From the NCBI GenBank assembly GCA_016209895.1, contig JACQVH010000095.1, positions 1-32,947 of the forward strand: a stretch of DNA of 32,947 bases. Reading direction: 5' to 3'. Source of the DNA: Candidatus Hydrogenedentota bacterium. Its GTDB lineage: Bacteria > Hydrogenedentota > Hydrogenedentia > Hydrogenedentales > SLHB01. Under the pieces are notes generated by a model. That model had not been told where the DNA came from. It did not search any database and saw nothing but the letters and a program-made list of their open reading frames with translations. Positions 8,640 to 16,410 of the stretch are shown here, one piece after another (the stretch's first letter is position 1; every line of letters starts with the position of its first letter). The position numbers and the translations under genes were made by a program.

Positions 8640-9175
8640 TTGGTGTCCAGGATTTCAACGGACACTACGACTGGACTTTTGAGTATATTCGTCGGACGTT
8701 CGGCGAAAAGGCTCTGCGTGAATACTGGTCAGAGGCGATCTCGTTCGATTCCCAGCGGCACGCATTCGAGTTGATGCGGGACAAAGGTTTTGTGGGGATG
8801 GATGAATACTGGGCTCATACGCTTACGCAGGAAGAAGCCGGCTATTCGTTGACGCGGACCGAAGATGTTTTCCGGATTGACATGCACGACTGTCCGTCCA
8901 AGGGTTATTTGATCGAACATGGGTTGGCGGCGTACGAGGACTATTGTGAGCACTGCATGGGCTGGATTGGCCCATTAGCGCAGGCGGCCGGATTTACGGT
9001 TGACCATGAACATAATCATTGCGGCCAATGCTGGTGGGAACTGCGGAAGAAGGGCAGCACGCGGCATTCCGACGAGGCTAGGAAGAATGCCGGCGAGCAG
9101 AATGTGGAATTGAGCCGACATTGGCCGCAGGGCGAGCATCACCACTTCGAGGACTGTCGCCGCACGCAAGAATGA
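8636..9175 (+). CDS. Small Cys/His-rich protein, ATC-hydrolase-like (second paralogue)
   Basis: A 179-residue relative of the preceding gene, sharing the order helical half (FEYIRRTFGEKALREYW), DCP at 85-87, YCEHC at 103-107, AAGF near 117-120, and then HCGQC at 128-132. It adds a polar His-rich tail (GEHHHFEDC at 167-174). The duplicated Asp-Cys-Pro and Tyr-Cys-x-His-Cys motifs suggest a shared metal or thiol site. No signal peptide is seen. The ATGA overlap at 8636 fixes the start and implies coupled translation, perhaps of a heteromeric pair. The reading frame stays open for 43 more codons after the TGA, up to the ahcY start (see findings). Function unknown; the ATC-hydrolase resemblance is tentative. 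Confidence 0.75.
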   Translation: MIGVQDFNGHYDWTFEYIRRTFGEKALREYWSEAISFDSQRHAFELMRDKGFVGMDEYWAHTLTQEEAGYSLTRTEDVFRIDMHDCPSKGYLIEHGLAAYEDYCEHCMGWIGPLAQAAGFTVDHEHNHCGQCWWELRKKGSTRHSDEARKNAGEQNVELSRHWPQGEHHHFEDCRRTQE

Positions 9176-9230
9176 ACGCCTTACGGCATTACTACGAGCG
9201 CGGACGATGCGTCTTGGGTGAAAGCCGCGT

Positions 9231-9259
9231 TTGAGTACTACTGTCCTCGAGAATATACT
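9231..9259 (+). promoter_or_regulatory. Candidate sigma70 promoter of ahcY
   Basis: TTGAGT at 9231-9236 and TATACT at 9254-9259 are separated by exactly 17 bases, four and five matches out of six to the sigma70 hexamers. The predicted start near 9266 leaves a leader of about 38 bases before the ahcY ATG, with AGGAG just ahead of it. This is the best promoter match I found in the window and implies ahcY is expressed apart from the four-gene run upstream. Confidence 0.55.
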
Positions 9260-9303
9260 AATTTCAATCGAGTTTCTGTCTATATCTTACCAAGAGGAGA
9301 ATC

Positions 9304-10752
9304 ATGAGCATGGCAATTTCTACAGCCGATCGGGTGCTGAAATATAAAGTCGCGGACATCAGTCTGGCGGAATGGGGCCGGAAGGAAATTGACATGGCCG
9401 AAAAGGAGATGCCGGGACTGATGGCCATTCGGGAACGCTACGCCCCGAAACGGCCGCTCGAAGGCGCGCGGATTTCTGGCTCCCTGCACATGACAATTCA
9501 GACTGCGGTCCTCATTGAGACCTTGGAGGCCTTGGGCGCAGACGTGCGCTGGGCCAGTTGCAACATTTTCTCGACACAAGACCATGCCGCGGCTGCAATT
9601 GCCAAAGCCGGCGTTCCCGTGTTCGCGTGGAAAGGCGAGACCCTCGAGGACTATTGGTGGTGCACGCTGCAGGCCCTTACCTGGCCCGACGGGAGTGGTC
9701 CTACGCTGATTGTGGATGACGGCGGCGACGCCACGTTGCTGATTCATCGCGGCTATGAATTCGAAGAGCGCTATGAAGCGACTGGTAAACTGCCGGAGAT
9801 TTCGTCGGAGCACGAAGAGTTGCGGATCATTGACACGTTGTTGCACGAGGTGCATGCCGAGAACTCCACGCGCTGGCACGAGGTCGTGAAACATTGGATT
9901 GGAGTGTCGGAAGAGACGACGACGGGCGTCCACCGGCTGTATCAGATGATGGCCAAGGGAAAGCTGTTGACGCGCGCGATCAACGTCAACGACTCGGTTA
10001 CGAAATCAAAGTTCGACAACTTGTATGGCTGCCGCGAATCGCTGGGCGACGGCATCAAGCGAGCCACCGACGTGATGGTAGCCGGTAAGGTCGCCGTGGT
10101 CTGCGGCTATGGCGACGTAGGTAAAGGCTGCGCGCAGGCGATGCGTGGGCTCGGCGCGCGCGTGCTCATCACCGAGATCGATCCGATTTGCGCGCTACAG
10201 GCCTGCATGGAAGGCTATCAAGTCGTTACCATGGAAGAGGCCGCGCCGATCGGAGACATCTTTGTCACGGCCACGGGCTGTTGCGATGTTATCCGCGCCG
10301 AGCATTTCAAAGTGATGAAGGACGAGGCGATCCTTTGCAATATCGGCCACTTCGATTCGGAAATCGAGGTGCACTGGCTGGAAACCCAGCCGGATATCCG
10401 AGAAATCAACATTAAGCCGCAGGTGGACAAGTTTGTGTTCCCGAACGGGAAATCCTTGATCGTACTTGCGCGCGGACGCCTCGTGAATCTCGGTTGCGCC
10501 ACCGGGCATCCGTCGTTCGTGATGTCGAACTCGTTCACCAACCAGACCATCGCCCAGATTTCCTTGAACACGGAGACGCACAAGTACGAGATCGGTAAGG
10601 TGTACACGCTTCCCAAGAAATTGGACGAAGAAGTCGCCCGCCTGCACCTGGACAAGCTCGACGCCAAGCTGACCAAGCTGTCAAAGAAGCAGGCCGACTA
10701 CTTGGGTGTGCCCGCGGACGGCCCGTTCAAACCCGAGCATTACCGCTATTAG
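9304..10752 (+). CDS. ahcY: Adenosylhomocysteinase (SAH hydrolase)
   Basis: A 482-residue cytosolic NAD-dependent enzyme that reversibly splits S-adenosylhomocysteine into adenosine and homocysteine, clearing the product inhibitor of methyltransferases and feeding methionine recycling. The length is that of bacterial long-form enzymes. Visible signatures include the N-terminal [31 protein letters not shown], the substrate region [17 protein letters not shown], the NAD-binding [18 protein letters not shown] and the C-terminal KPEHYRY whose Lys and Tyr reach into the partner subunit's NAD site. AGGAG at 9295-9299 is close to the ATG at 9304; an ATG at 9310 is an alternative. No metK or metE lies beside it. 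It ends in overlap with the stop of the opposing gene (10749-10752), leaving no room for a terminator between them. Confidence 0.97.
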   Translation: MSMAISTADRVLKYKVADISLAEWGRKEIDMAEKEMPGLMAIRERYAPKRPLEGARISGSLHMTIQTAVLIETLEALGADVRWASCNIFSTQDHAAAAIAKAGVPVFAWKGETLEDYWWCTLQALTWPDGSGPTLIVDDGGDATLLIHRGYEFEERYEATGKLPEISSEHEELRIIDTLLHEVHAENSTRWHEVVKHWIGVSEETTTGVHRLYQMMAKGKLLTRAINVNDSVTKSKFDNLYGCRESLGDGIKRATDVMVAGKVAVVCGYGDVGKGCAQAMRGLGARVLITEIDPICALQACMEGYQVVTMEEAAPIGDIFVTATGCCDVIRAEHFKVMKDEAILCNIGHFDSEIEVHWLETQPDIREINIKPQVDKFVFPNGKSLIVLARGRLVNLGCATGHPSFVMSNSFTNQTIAQISLNTETHKYEIGKVYTLPKKLDEEVARLHLDKLDAKLTKLSKKQADYLGVPADGPFKPEHYRY

Positions 10753-11078
10753 GTCCGCGAATGATAGTACCCATATCGGCGCCCGATGGGCGAGTTGGCT
10801 GGTGCGGCTTCCTTGGCGTGTGCCCGCTCGTGGTGAGACCGGTGGGTCCTTGTGTGCCCTTTACCACTATGCACTTTGGTGAAAGCGGGTGAGCGGTCCT
10901 CAATCATTCGCATCGCCTCGCGGTCATAGACTCTTTCACCGCACACCGGGCATTCGTAGAATTCCAATGAGGGGACCGTATAGGAATGACCGCGAAAGCG
11001 TCCAGTCCATGTGCCCCGCATTTTCCTGATTTTGCCGCTGCCGCATGTCGGGCAAACCGTGATTCGAATTGTCTTCAT
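10749..11078 (-). CDS. YgiT-type zinc-ribbon protein without HTH domain
   Basis: A 109-residue basic protein. The N-terminal 50 residues hold two CxxC knuckles, CPTCG at 9-13 and CPVCGE at 43-48, with TVPSLEFYE just before the second, matching the YgiT/MqsA-type zinc-binding domain seen in antitoxins. MqsA-type antitoxins continue with a DNA-binding helix-turn-helix; here the rest is a short Arg/His-rich tail ([13 protein letters not shown]). It could be a truncated antitoxin or an independent zinc protein that binds nucleic acid through its basic tail. The ATG at 11078 follows the stop of a small upstream reading frame by two bases (TGA AG ATG), so translation may be coupled to that frame. 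The 3' end overlaps the ahcY stop. Confidence 0.7.
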   Translation of the reverse strand: MKTIRITVCPTCGSGKIRKMRGTWTGRFRGHSYTVPSLEFYECPVCGERVYDREAMRMIEDRSPAFTKVHSGKGHTRTHRSHHERAHAKEAAPANSPIGRRYGYYHSRT

Positions 11079-11080
11079 CT

Positions 11081-11305
11081 TCAGTCGGCCTTCTTGGACG
11101 AGACTAAGAAGTAATATACTTTGGTGTCGGCTTCGCGTATCAGCTTGCCTTTGGTACAAATGACCAGCCCTTCCAGATTCGTGCTTTGGATGATATAAAG
11201 GTACTCTCTACGTCGTGTTCGCAACGGGCTTCGAGAGCGAAGCAGGCCGTGACGCGTCCGTCAGTTCTTCCGTCGGTCTATGTTTACTCGCCATCCGATC
11301 TTCAT
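11081..11305 (-). pseudogene. Interrupted small ORF just upstream of the zinc-ribbon gene
   Basis: An ATG at 11305 starts 14 codons that end in TGA; the same frame then stays open to a TGA at 11083-11081, two bases ahead of the zinc-ribbon start. The last 47 codons (from a TTG at 11224) read like a real protein end: EYLYIIQSTNLEGLVICTK, then a strand ending in VYYFLVSSKK. A second frame from ATG 11294 gives 28 protein-like residues (MASKHRPTEEL...) before a stop near the same place, so a stop or frameshift may separate two halves of one gene. It has no good ribosome binding site for the TTG. In mqsRA-type loci a toxin precedes the zinc-ribbon antitoxin; a decayed toxin is one explanation. Unproven. 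Confidence 0.35.
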
Positions 11306-11319
11306 AAAACACAAGATTC

Positions 11320-11502
11320 TTAGTGATTACGACGCTGTCTATAATCAGGGTCAGTAAAGATGAATAGGGCTGCGATGATTCCCGCGAGCAGACCCAGCAC
11401 TAAGGCTCGCAGCCATATCGAATACTCTTGGCCCACGTAATGCGAACTCATCCCCATCACGAAGATGCACGTAGCCAATGTCAAAGCCCGCTTGACTTTC
11501 AT
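11320..11502 (-). CDS. Small two-helix membrane protein
   Basis: A 60-residue hydrophobic protein with two probable membrane helices (about 5-20, RALTLATCIFVMGMSS, and 30-50, ALVLGLLAGIIAALFIF) and a short charged tail (DPDYRQRRNH). GGAGG lies eight bases before the ATG at 11502, supporting real translation; a longer frame from 11535 lacks such a site. It sits between ferritin and the interrupted ORF on the same strand, about 60 bases after the ferritin stop. I do not recognise a family. Confidence 0.6.
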   Translation of the reverse strand: MKVKRALTLATCIFVMGMSSHYVGQEYSIWLRALVLGLLAGIIAALFIFTDPDYRQRRNH

Positions 11503-11563
11503 TCCCTTGACCTCCGTATTATTGACGGCACACAACGGTGAACTCCCCGCTGTGCCGCGCGAT

Positions 11564-12058
11564 TTACTTCGCCGCCCGGCTGCCCATGTGGCGGTCCAGC
11601 AAGTAGAGGCTCCGCGAGTCTTCGCCGACCATCTTGATCTTCTGGATCACGTCCAGGGCGGTCGCCTCTTCTTCCACCTGCTCGGAGGTGAACCACTGAA
11701 GGAACACGCTCGTCGCGTGGTCCGAGTCCTCGCACGCGAGGTCCACCAGCTTGTGAATGCGGGCGGTGATGCTTTGTTCGTGTTTGTAGGCTTGTTCGAA
11801 AGCCTTGAGCGGTGAGGCAAAATCGGCGGGCGGTTTGGCTATCGCCTCGAATTGGACGCGGGCCTGAACCTGCGCCAAGTACTTATAGAATTTCGTCGCG
11901 TGTCCCACTTCTTCCTGTGCTTGCACGGTCATCCATTGAGCGAACCCGGACAGGTTCTTGTGCTCGAAGTACGCAGCCATTGCCGCATAGAGGTAAGCCG
12001 AATACAGTTCCTGACCGATTTGATCGTTCAACGCCTTCTGCATTTTCTTGCTGATCAT
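11564..12058 (-). CDS. ftnA: Bacterial non-heme ferritin
   Basis: A 164-residue four-helix-bundle iron-storage protein that assembles into 24-subunit cages, oxidises Fe(II) at its ferroxidase centre and stores it as mineral. Every ferroxidase ligand of Escherichia coli FtnA is present at the same residue number: Glu17, Glu50, His53, Glu94, Gln127 and Glu130 (context QELYSAY, QEEVGHATKF, KHEQSI, SEQVEEEA). The ATG at 12058 follows GGAG by eight bases. No heme-binding methionine of bacterioferritin is apparent. The leader carries a perfect inverted repeat (12080-12100) that may control it. The neighbour downstream on this strand is the small membrane protein. Confidence 0.96.
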   Translation of the reverse strand: MISKKMQKALNDQIGQELYSAYLYAAMAAYFEHKNLSGFAQWMTVQAQEEVGHATKFYKYLAQVQARVQFEAIAKPPADFASPLKAFEQAYKHEQSITARIHKLVDLACEDSDHATSVFLQWFTSEQVEEEATALDVIQKIKMVGEDSRSLYLLDRHMGSRAAK

Positions 12059-12079
12059 GTCGTGACTCCTTTCGCGTCT

Positions 12080-12100
12080 GCACAATCCCGCGCGTTGTGC
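12080..12100. promoter_or_regulatory. Inverted repeat in the ferritin leader
   Basis: GCACAA at 12080-12085 and TTGTGC at 12095-12100 form a perfect six-base inverted repeat with a nine-base spacer, 21 bases upstream of the ferritin ATG and its ribosome binding site. It may be a repressor operator or an mRNA hairpin. A weak promoter-like pair on the minus strand, TTGATA then TACATT 18 bases on, lies further upstream, so the repeat would fall just after the transcription start. Confidence 0.4.
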
Positions 12101-12128
12101 TATCCCCTAGCTGAATGTAACATGGCAT

Positions 12129-12166
12129 CATTTCATGTATCAAACATTTTCGAGGCCCATTTCATG
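12129..12166. repeat. Nine-base direct repeat between divergent genes
   Basis: CATTTCATG occurs at 12129-12137 and 12158-12166, with starts 29 bases apart, in the region between divergently transcribed ferritin and the phosphoesterase fusion gene. Could be regulatory; chance is not excluded. Confidence 0.25.
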
Positions 12167-12250
12167 CCTTGATTCGGTTGCGAGTGCTGCGCTCCGTTGA
12201 TTACACTCGTTCGCGAGTCTCAATGTGCGGCGGAATTGGAGGGAAGTCTG

Positions 12251-14950
12251 ATGCGTGCGGGAAATCATGTAGATTGGGGCCGCAGGATAACAATGTGTCG
12301 TGCGAGCGTCTATTGGATGCTTCCAACGATGTTCCTCGCGGCCTGCGCCACCAGTACGGGTATGGCCGGTATTGACGAAGCCATCCGCAAAGGTCCGAGG
12401 GACTTTCTCGAAAAGGCCGTGGTCGGTCCGCAAGGCGACGGGACGTACGTGGTGGCGACGACGCAGAAGGTGGACCCGGCGGGGGAGACGGTGTTGTTTC
12501 CTGGGCGGCCTATTGACCTTGCCGTAAGGCCCGACCGCTCCCTGCTTGCGGTGAAGAATTTCCGGGATTTGGTGTTCATTGACCTTGCTTCGTGCAAGAT
12601 CGTGCAGACTCTCCCCTTTCCTCAGAAAATGGGCCACAGCGTTTGTGGAATTGTCTGGTCTTCGGACGGAAACCGTTGCTGGACGACCGAAGCCAACCGG
12701 TTCTTGTTCAGCGCGTCGCACCAAAGTGACGGAAGTTATGCGTGGGCGGATCAGATTCTGTTGCCTGCCCTCGATCCGAAGGACGACGAACCCGCGCCCG
12801 CGGGTCTAGCGCTCGATGAACCGGCCGGCCGGATTTATGTCACGCTCAGTCGTAAGAATTCTCTCGCGGTTGTCAACTTAGCGGACAAGAAAGTGGAAGT
12901 TGAAATTCCGGTGGGTATGGCGCCATATGGCGTGTTGCTCAAAGGCTCGAGGGCCTACGTGACCAATTGGGGTGGACGTCGTCCCACCGCGAACGATTCT
13001 ACCGGACCCAGTTCCGGCAGTCGGGTTTTGGTTGACCCGAAAACCGGGATTGCGGCCTCCGGTACGGTCTCGGTTGTTGACTTGACGACGCGGGCCGTGG
13101 TCCAGGAAGTCGTCGTCGGTTTGCACCCCTGCGGCATGGTTTTGTCTCCGGACGGAGAATTCCTATACGTCGCGAACGCGAATAGCGATACGGTTTCGGT
13201 CATTCGCACGGAATCAGGGAAAGTGGTGGACACACTGAGCACCAAACCTTTGGCCGAACTGCCGTTTGGCAGTGCGCCGAACGCACTCGCGGTCTCCCAG
13301 GACGGCGCGACGCTCTATATCGCGAACGGCGGGAACAACTGCCTCGCCGTGATTGATGTAGCGCGTCGCTCAGTCAAGGGTCTGATTCCCACGGGGTGGT
13401 ATCCGGGCGCGGTTCTCCTGACGCGTGACGGGGGCCAATTGATCGTGGCCAATACGAAGGGCGTCGGAAGCCTTTACGAGAAAGCGAACCTCGCAGAGAA
13501 ACAGAAAGAAATCGGCGGTACCGTTCGCGGCCACAATTCCCACGACCACATGGGTTCGGTATCCTTCATTGCCGTGCCGGACGAAGAAGAACTGGAGGAC
13601 TACACCTTCCGCGTGGCCGAAAACATGCGGCTGCCGTTGATGCATTCGATTCTGAATTCGAAGAAAGCCGCGACGCGCACCGTGCCGGTCCCCACGCGTC
13701 CGGGTGAAGTGTCCGTGTTCAAGCACGTGCTCTACATCATCAAGGAGAATCGCACCTACGATCAGATCTTCGGTGATATGCCTCAAGGAAACGGCGACGC
13801 GGCCCTTTGTCAGTTCGGACGTTTTGTGACGCCGAATCACCACGCGCTCGCGGAGGAGTTTGTGTTGCTGGACAACTTCTACTGCAACGGCGTGCTCAGC
13901 GCCGACGGGCATCAATGGACTAACGAAGGGTACGTTACCGATTATCTGGAAAAGAGCTTCGGCGATTTTGTGCGAAGCTATCCTTATGAAGGCGAAGACG
14001 CATTGGCTTTTGCGTCTTCCGGTTTCATCTGGGACCACGTGCTACGGAAGGGTCTGACTTTTCGGGACTACGGGGAATTTGTGACGGCAAAAATTGAGCC
14101 GCGCACCGCGACCTGGGCGGATATTTACAAAGACTATGTGGAGGGTACACGCAACGTGACCATCCGTGCCACCAGTCGCCTAACTCAGCTCGAGCCATAC
14201 TTGTGTCCGACGACCATCGGATTTCCGGGTAAGATGCAGGACGTTTACCGCGCCCAGGAATTTATCCGCGAGTTAAAGGATTCTGAGGCGAAGGGCGAGT
14301 GGCCAAATTTCATTATTATGTTGCTTCCGAATGACCACACGTCCGGCACGCGCGAAGGCATGCCGACGCCGCGCGCCTGTGTGGCGGACAATGACCTTGC
14401 GCTCGGTCGAGTCGTCGAGGCCGTCAGCCATAGCAAGTTCTGGCCGGAGACAGTGATCCTGGTCGTCGAGGACGATCCGCAGGCGGGTCTGGACCACGTG
14501 GACGGGCATCGGACCGTGGCCTTATGCATTAGTCCGTATACGAAGCGCCATGTCGTGAAGAGCAACCACTACAGTCAGACAAGCATGGTGCGGACGATGG
14601 AGTTGATACTCGGTTTGGCTCCGATGAATCAGCTTACGATGGCCGCGAATCCCATGACGGAGTGCTTCCAGGAGATCCCGGATCTGACGCCGTACACAGC
14701 CCTGCCCAACAACGTGCCTCTCGATGAGATGAATCCGAAGCGGGTGTCCCTGCGCGGCAAACAGCGGTATTGGGCCGAAAAGTCTATGGAACTGCCGTTG
14801 GACGACATTGATCAGGCCGACGAGGATACGCTGAATCGGATTCTGTGGCATTCCGTGAAAGGATACGATACTCCGTATCCGAAACTTGCGCAGCGCAAGG
14901 CGGCGGGCGCCGAGGCTTGGCCGGGAACGCCGTTACCGGACGAGGACTGA
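12251..14950 (+). CDS. Beta-propeller (YncE-like)/phosphoesterase fusion lipoprotein
   Basis: An 899-residue exported protein. Residues about 50-440 are a YVTN/YncE-like propeller with repeats such as YVANANSDTVSVI, LYIANGGNNCLAVID and LIVANTKGVGSLYEK. From about 490 a phosphoesterase domain of the phospholipase C/acid phosphatase type follows: YIIKENRTYDQIFGD, then NFYCNGVLSADGHQW, and a C-terminal metal-binding-like EDDPQAGLDHVDGHRT. I infer hydrolysis of a phosphate ester in the periplasm, with the propeller as a binding platform. The signal peptide ends in a lipobox (FLAAC), implying lipid anchoring. GGAGGG precedes ATG 12251; a later ATG at 12293 would give a shorter, cleaner signal peptide, so the start is not certain. 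It converges on the next gene with six bases between stops. Confidence 0.87.
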   Translation: MRAGNHVDWGRRITMCRASVYWMLPTMFLAACATSTGMAGIDEAIRKGPRDFLEKAVVGPQGDGTYVVATTQKVDPAGETVLFPGRPIDLAVRPDRSLLAVKNFRDLVFIDLASCKIVQTLPFPQKMGHSVCGIVWSSDGNRCWTTEANRFLFSASHQSDGSYAWADQILLPALDPKDDEPAPAGLALDEPAGRIYVTLSRKNSLAVVNLADKKVEVEIPVGMAPYGVLLKGSRAYVTNWGGRRPTANDSTGPSSGSRVLVDPKTGIAASGTVSVVDLTTRAVVQEVVVGLHPCGMVLSPDGEFLYVANANSDTVSVIRTESGKVVDTLSTKPLAELPFGSAPNALAVSQDGATLYIANGGNNCLAVIDVARRSVKGLIPTGWYPGAVLLTRDGGQLIVANTKGVGSLYEKANLAEKQKEIGGTVRGHNSHDHMGSVSFIAVPDEEELEDYTFRVAENMRLPLMHSILNSKKAATRTVPVPTRPGEVSVFKHVLYIIKENRTYDQIFGDMPQGNGDAALCQFGRFVTPNHHALAEEFVLLDNFYCNGVLSADGHQWTNEGYVTDYLEKSFGDFVRSYPYEGEDALAFASSGFIWDHVLRKGLTFRDYGEFVTAKIEPRTATWADIYKDYVEGTRNVTIRATSRLTQLEPYLCPTTIGFPGKMQDVYRAQEFIRELKDSEAKGEWPNFIIMLLPNDHTSGTREGMPTPRACVADNDLALGRVVEAVSHSKFWPETVILVVEDDPQAGLDHVDGHRTVALCISPYTKRHVVKSNHYSQTSMVRTMELILGLAPMNQLTMAANPMTECFQEIPDLTPYTALPNNVPLDEMNPKRVSLRGKQRYWAEKSMELPLDDIDQADEDTLNRILWHSVKGYDTPYPKLAQRKAAGAEAWPGTPLPDED

Positions 14951-14956
14951 CCCTAC

Positions 14957-16408
14957 TCAGCGAAGCGCAAACAAGATGATCGTGGTTGCTTCGTAGAGCG
15001 CCGCCACCGCGAGAATGACGGCGGCGAGCAACGTTCCGCTTCCGACGACGCGCAACGCTTGCAGGATTTCGGCGGTGAACGCGCCTTTTACGGAAGAATC
15101 CCGGATACCGCGGACAAACCGCACGGTCAGCATGGTGACGAAGAACGAAGTAATGATGTACGCCTCGAGTTCGATCACCATCGTGATTGAATGATAGGTG
15201 AAATGTCGAAGCGAGCCGGACCAAATGGGCGCCATCACAAAGCCGACCAAGGCAAAGCTCAATAGGTTCTTTATGACTCCCCAGCACGGAATGAAGAAAG
15301 AGGGGATAATGGAATACGCGACCGTAGCCATGAAGAAATTTACCGTGAAAGTCGCGGCGGCGGCGAGTAATACGTTTCCGGTACTATATGCGGCTCCGAC
15401 ATATTGCAGAGGTCCTTCCGTGAAGATACCTTGGACGCCTCGTATCGCCGCATAATTTACGAGCGGAACGCTGCATGCCAAGAGCATGAACAGTAAGAAG
15501 ACGCCATACAGCAGCGCATGCATCGAGAACGCGAGGCGCTTCCGCTCGACCAGTTCCCGGAAAATCGGTCGAAAGACCATGGGAACGACTTGGTGAAATC
15601 GGCGAAATGTCCAGAGCCAAGTCATTGAACCGCTACCGGCAATTAGGACCAGTGCCGCGATGGCTGCCAGAATCCTTCCTGGGCGGGCGCGTGCGGCGGT
15701 ATGGATTCTTGTTCCCTGCAATTTTTCGATCGGCACGTCATCGGACTTCAATCGCTGCGAACCTTGCGGGTCGTACCACCCGTGCACTGCGCCCGCTGAG
15801 GACAGGAAGTGTGGCTGATGAGTCGAATGCCGCGGTAGGACGTACGTGCGAGTCAATCCCGAGACCTCGCGCTTCAGACGGCCCACGACGACGAAGGTCT
15901 CGCCATCCAAGATGATGGAATCCCGTTGCGCCAGGTCACCGGCCGCGACCTCCGCCGTGCCCGGTTGAGGAAGTCGGCCGGATTCGAGCATGGCCTGCCA
16001 ATCCGACTCCGGCAGGTCCAGTTCAAGTATGTATTCGGTCCGTAGTAAGTCGAGAATCGAATCAAGCTCGACTATCTCCATTTTTGGGGAACTCGCCTTA
16101 AGTTCTCCCCAAAACGGGTCTGGCTCTGACTGGGTTACGATCCGCACCATGATAGGTATAGCTCCTTCCCACGGCGGCTCGCCTTCAATCCCTACCACGG
16201 CATTGCCCCAGACTTGACGGTCGCGAACTTGTTTATCATGCCATGACAGGAAAGCTATCACGGAAATCCCGACGGCAATTATGAGTGAGCCCGGGAGGAA
16301 ACCCCATTTGGACACCTTCAGTCCCGGAGTCGTGGACGGCGGAATGTTTGGGACGCGTGGTTCAATGCTTTGGGACGACGGCGGGGGAGTCTCGGGGGCA
16401 TCCGACAA
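14957..16408 (-). CDS. Multi-pass membrane protein with MacB-like and SpoIIM-like parts
   Basis: A 483-residue membrane protein. After a Pro-rich cytoplasmic N-terminus comes helix one (about 36-56, FLPGSLIIAVGISVIAFLSW), then roughly 185 extracytoplasmic residues with a permease-like stretch (ESGRLPQPGTAEVAAGD, ILDGETFVVVGRL) recalling the periplasmic core of MacB/FtsX-type permeases. The second half has five or six helices, including TFTVNFFMATVAYSIIPSFF and HSITMVIELEAYIITSFF, which faintly resembles the SpoIIM/DUF95 membrane family. No ATPase partner is adjacent. The likely start is the TTG at 16408, two bases after the stop of the ceramidase-like gene; the frame runs further upstream inside that gene. 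Translation is therefore probably coupled. Function unknown; the family names are tentative. Confidence 0.7.
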   Translation of the reverse strand: MSDAPETPPPSSQSIEPRVPNIPPSTTPGLKVSKWGFLPGSLIIAVGISVIAFLSWHDKQVRDRQVWGNAVVGIEGEPPWEGAIPIMVRIVTQSEPDPFWGELKASSPKMEIVELDSILDLLRTEYILELDLPESDWQAMLESGRLPQPGTAEVAAGDLAQRDSIILDGETFVVVGRLKREVSGLTRTYVLPRHSTHQPHFLSSAGAVHGWYDPQGSQRLKSDDVPIEKLQGTRIHTAARARPGRILAAIAALVLIAGSGSMTWLWTFRRFHQVVPMVFRPIFRELVERKRLAFSMHALLYGVFLLFMLLACSVPLVNYAAIRGVQGIFTEGPLQYVGAAYSTGNVLLAAAATFTVNFFMATVAYSIIPSFFIPCWGVIKNLLSFALVGFVMAPIWSGSLRHFTYHSITMVIELEAYIITSFFVTMLTVRFVRGIRDSSVKGAFTAEILQALRVVGSGTLLAAVILAVAALYEATTIILFALR

Positions 16409-16410
16409 CG

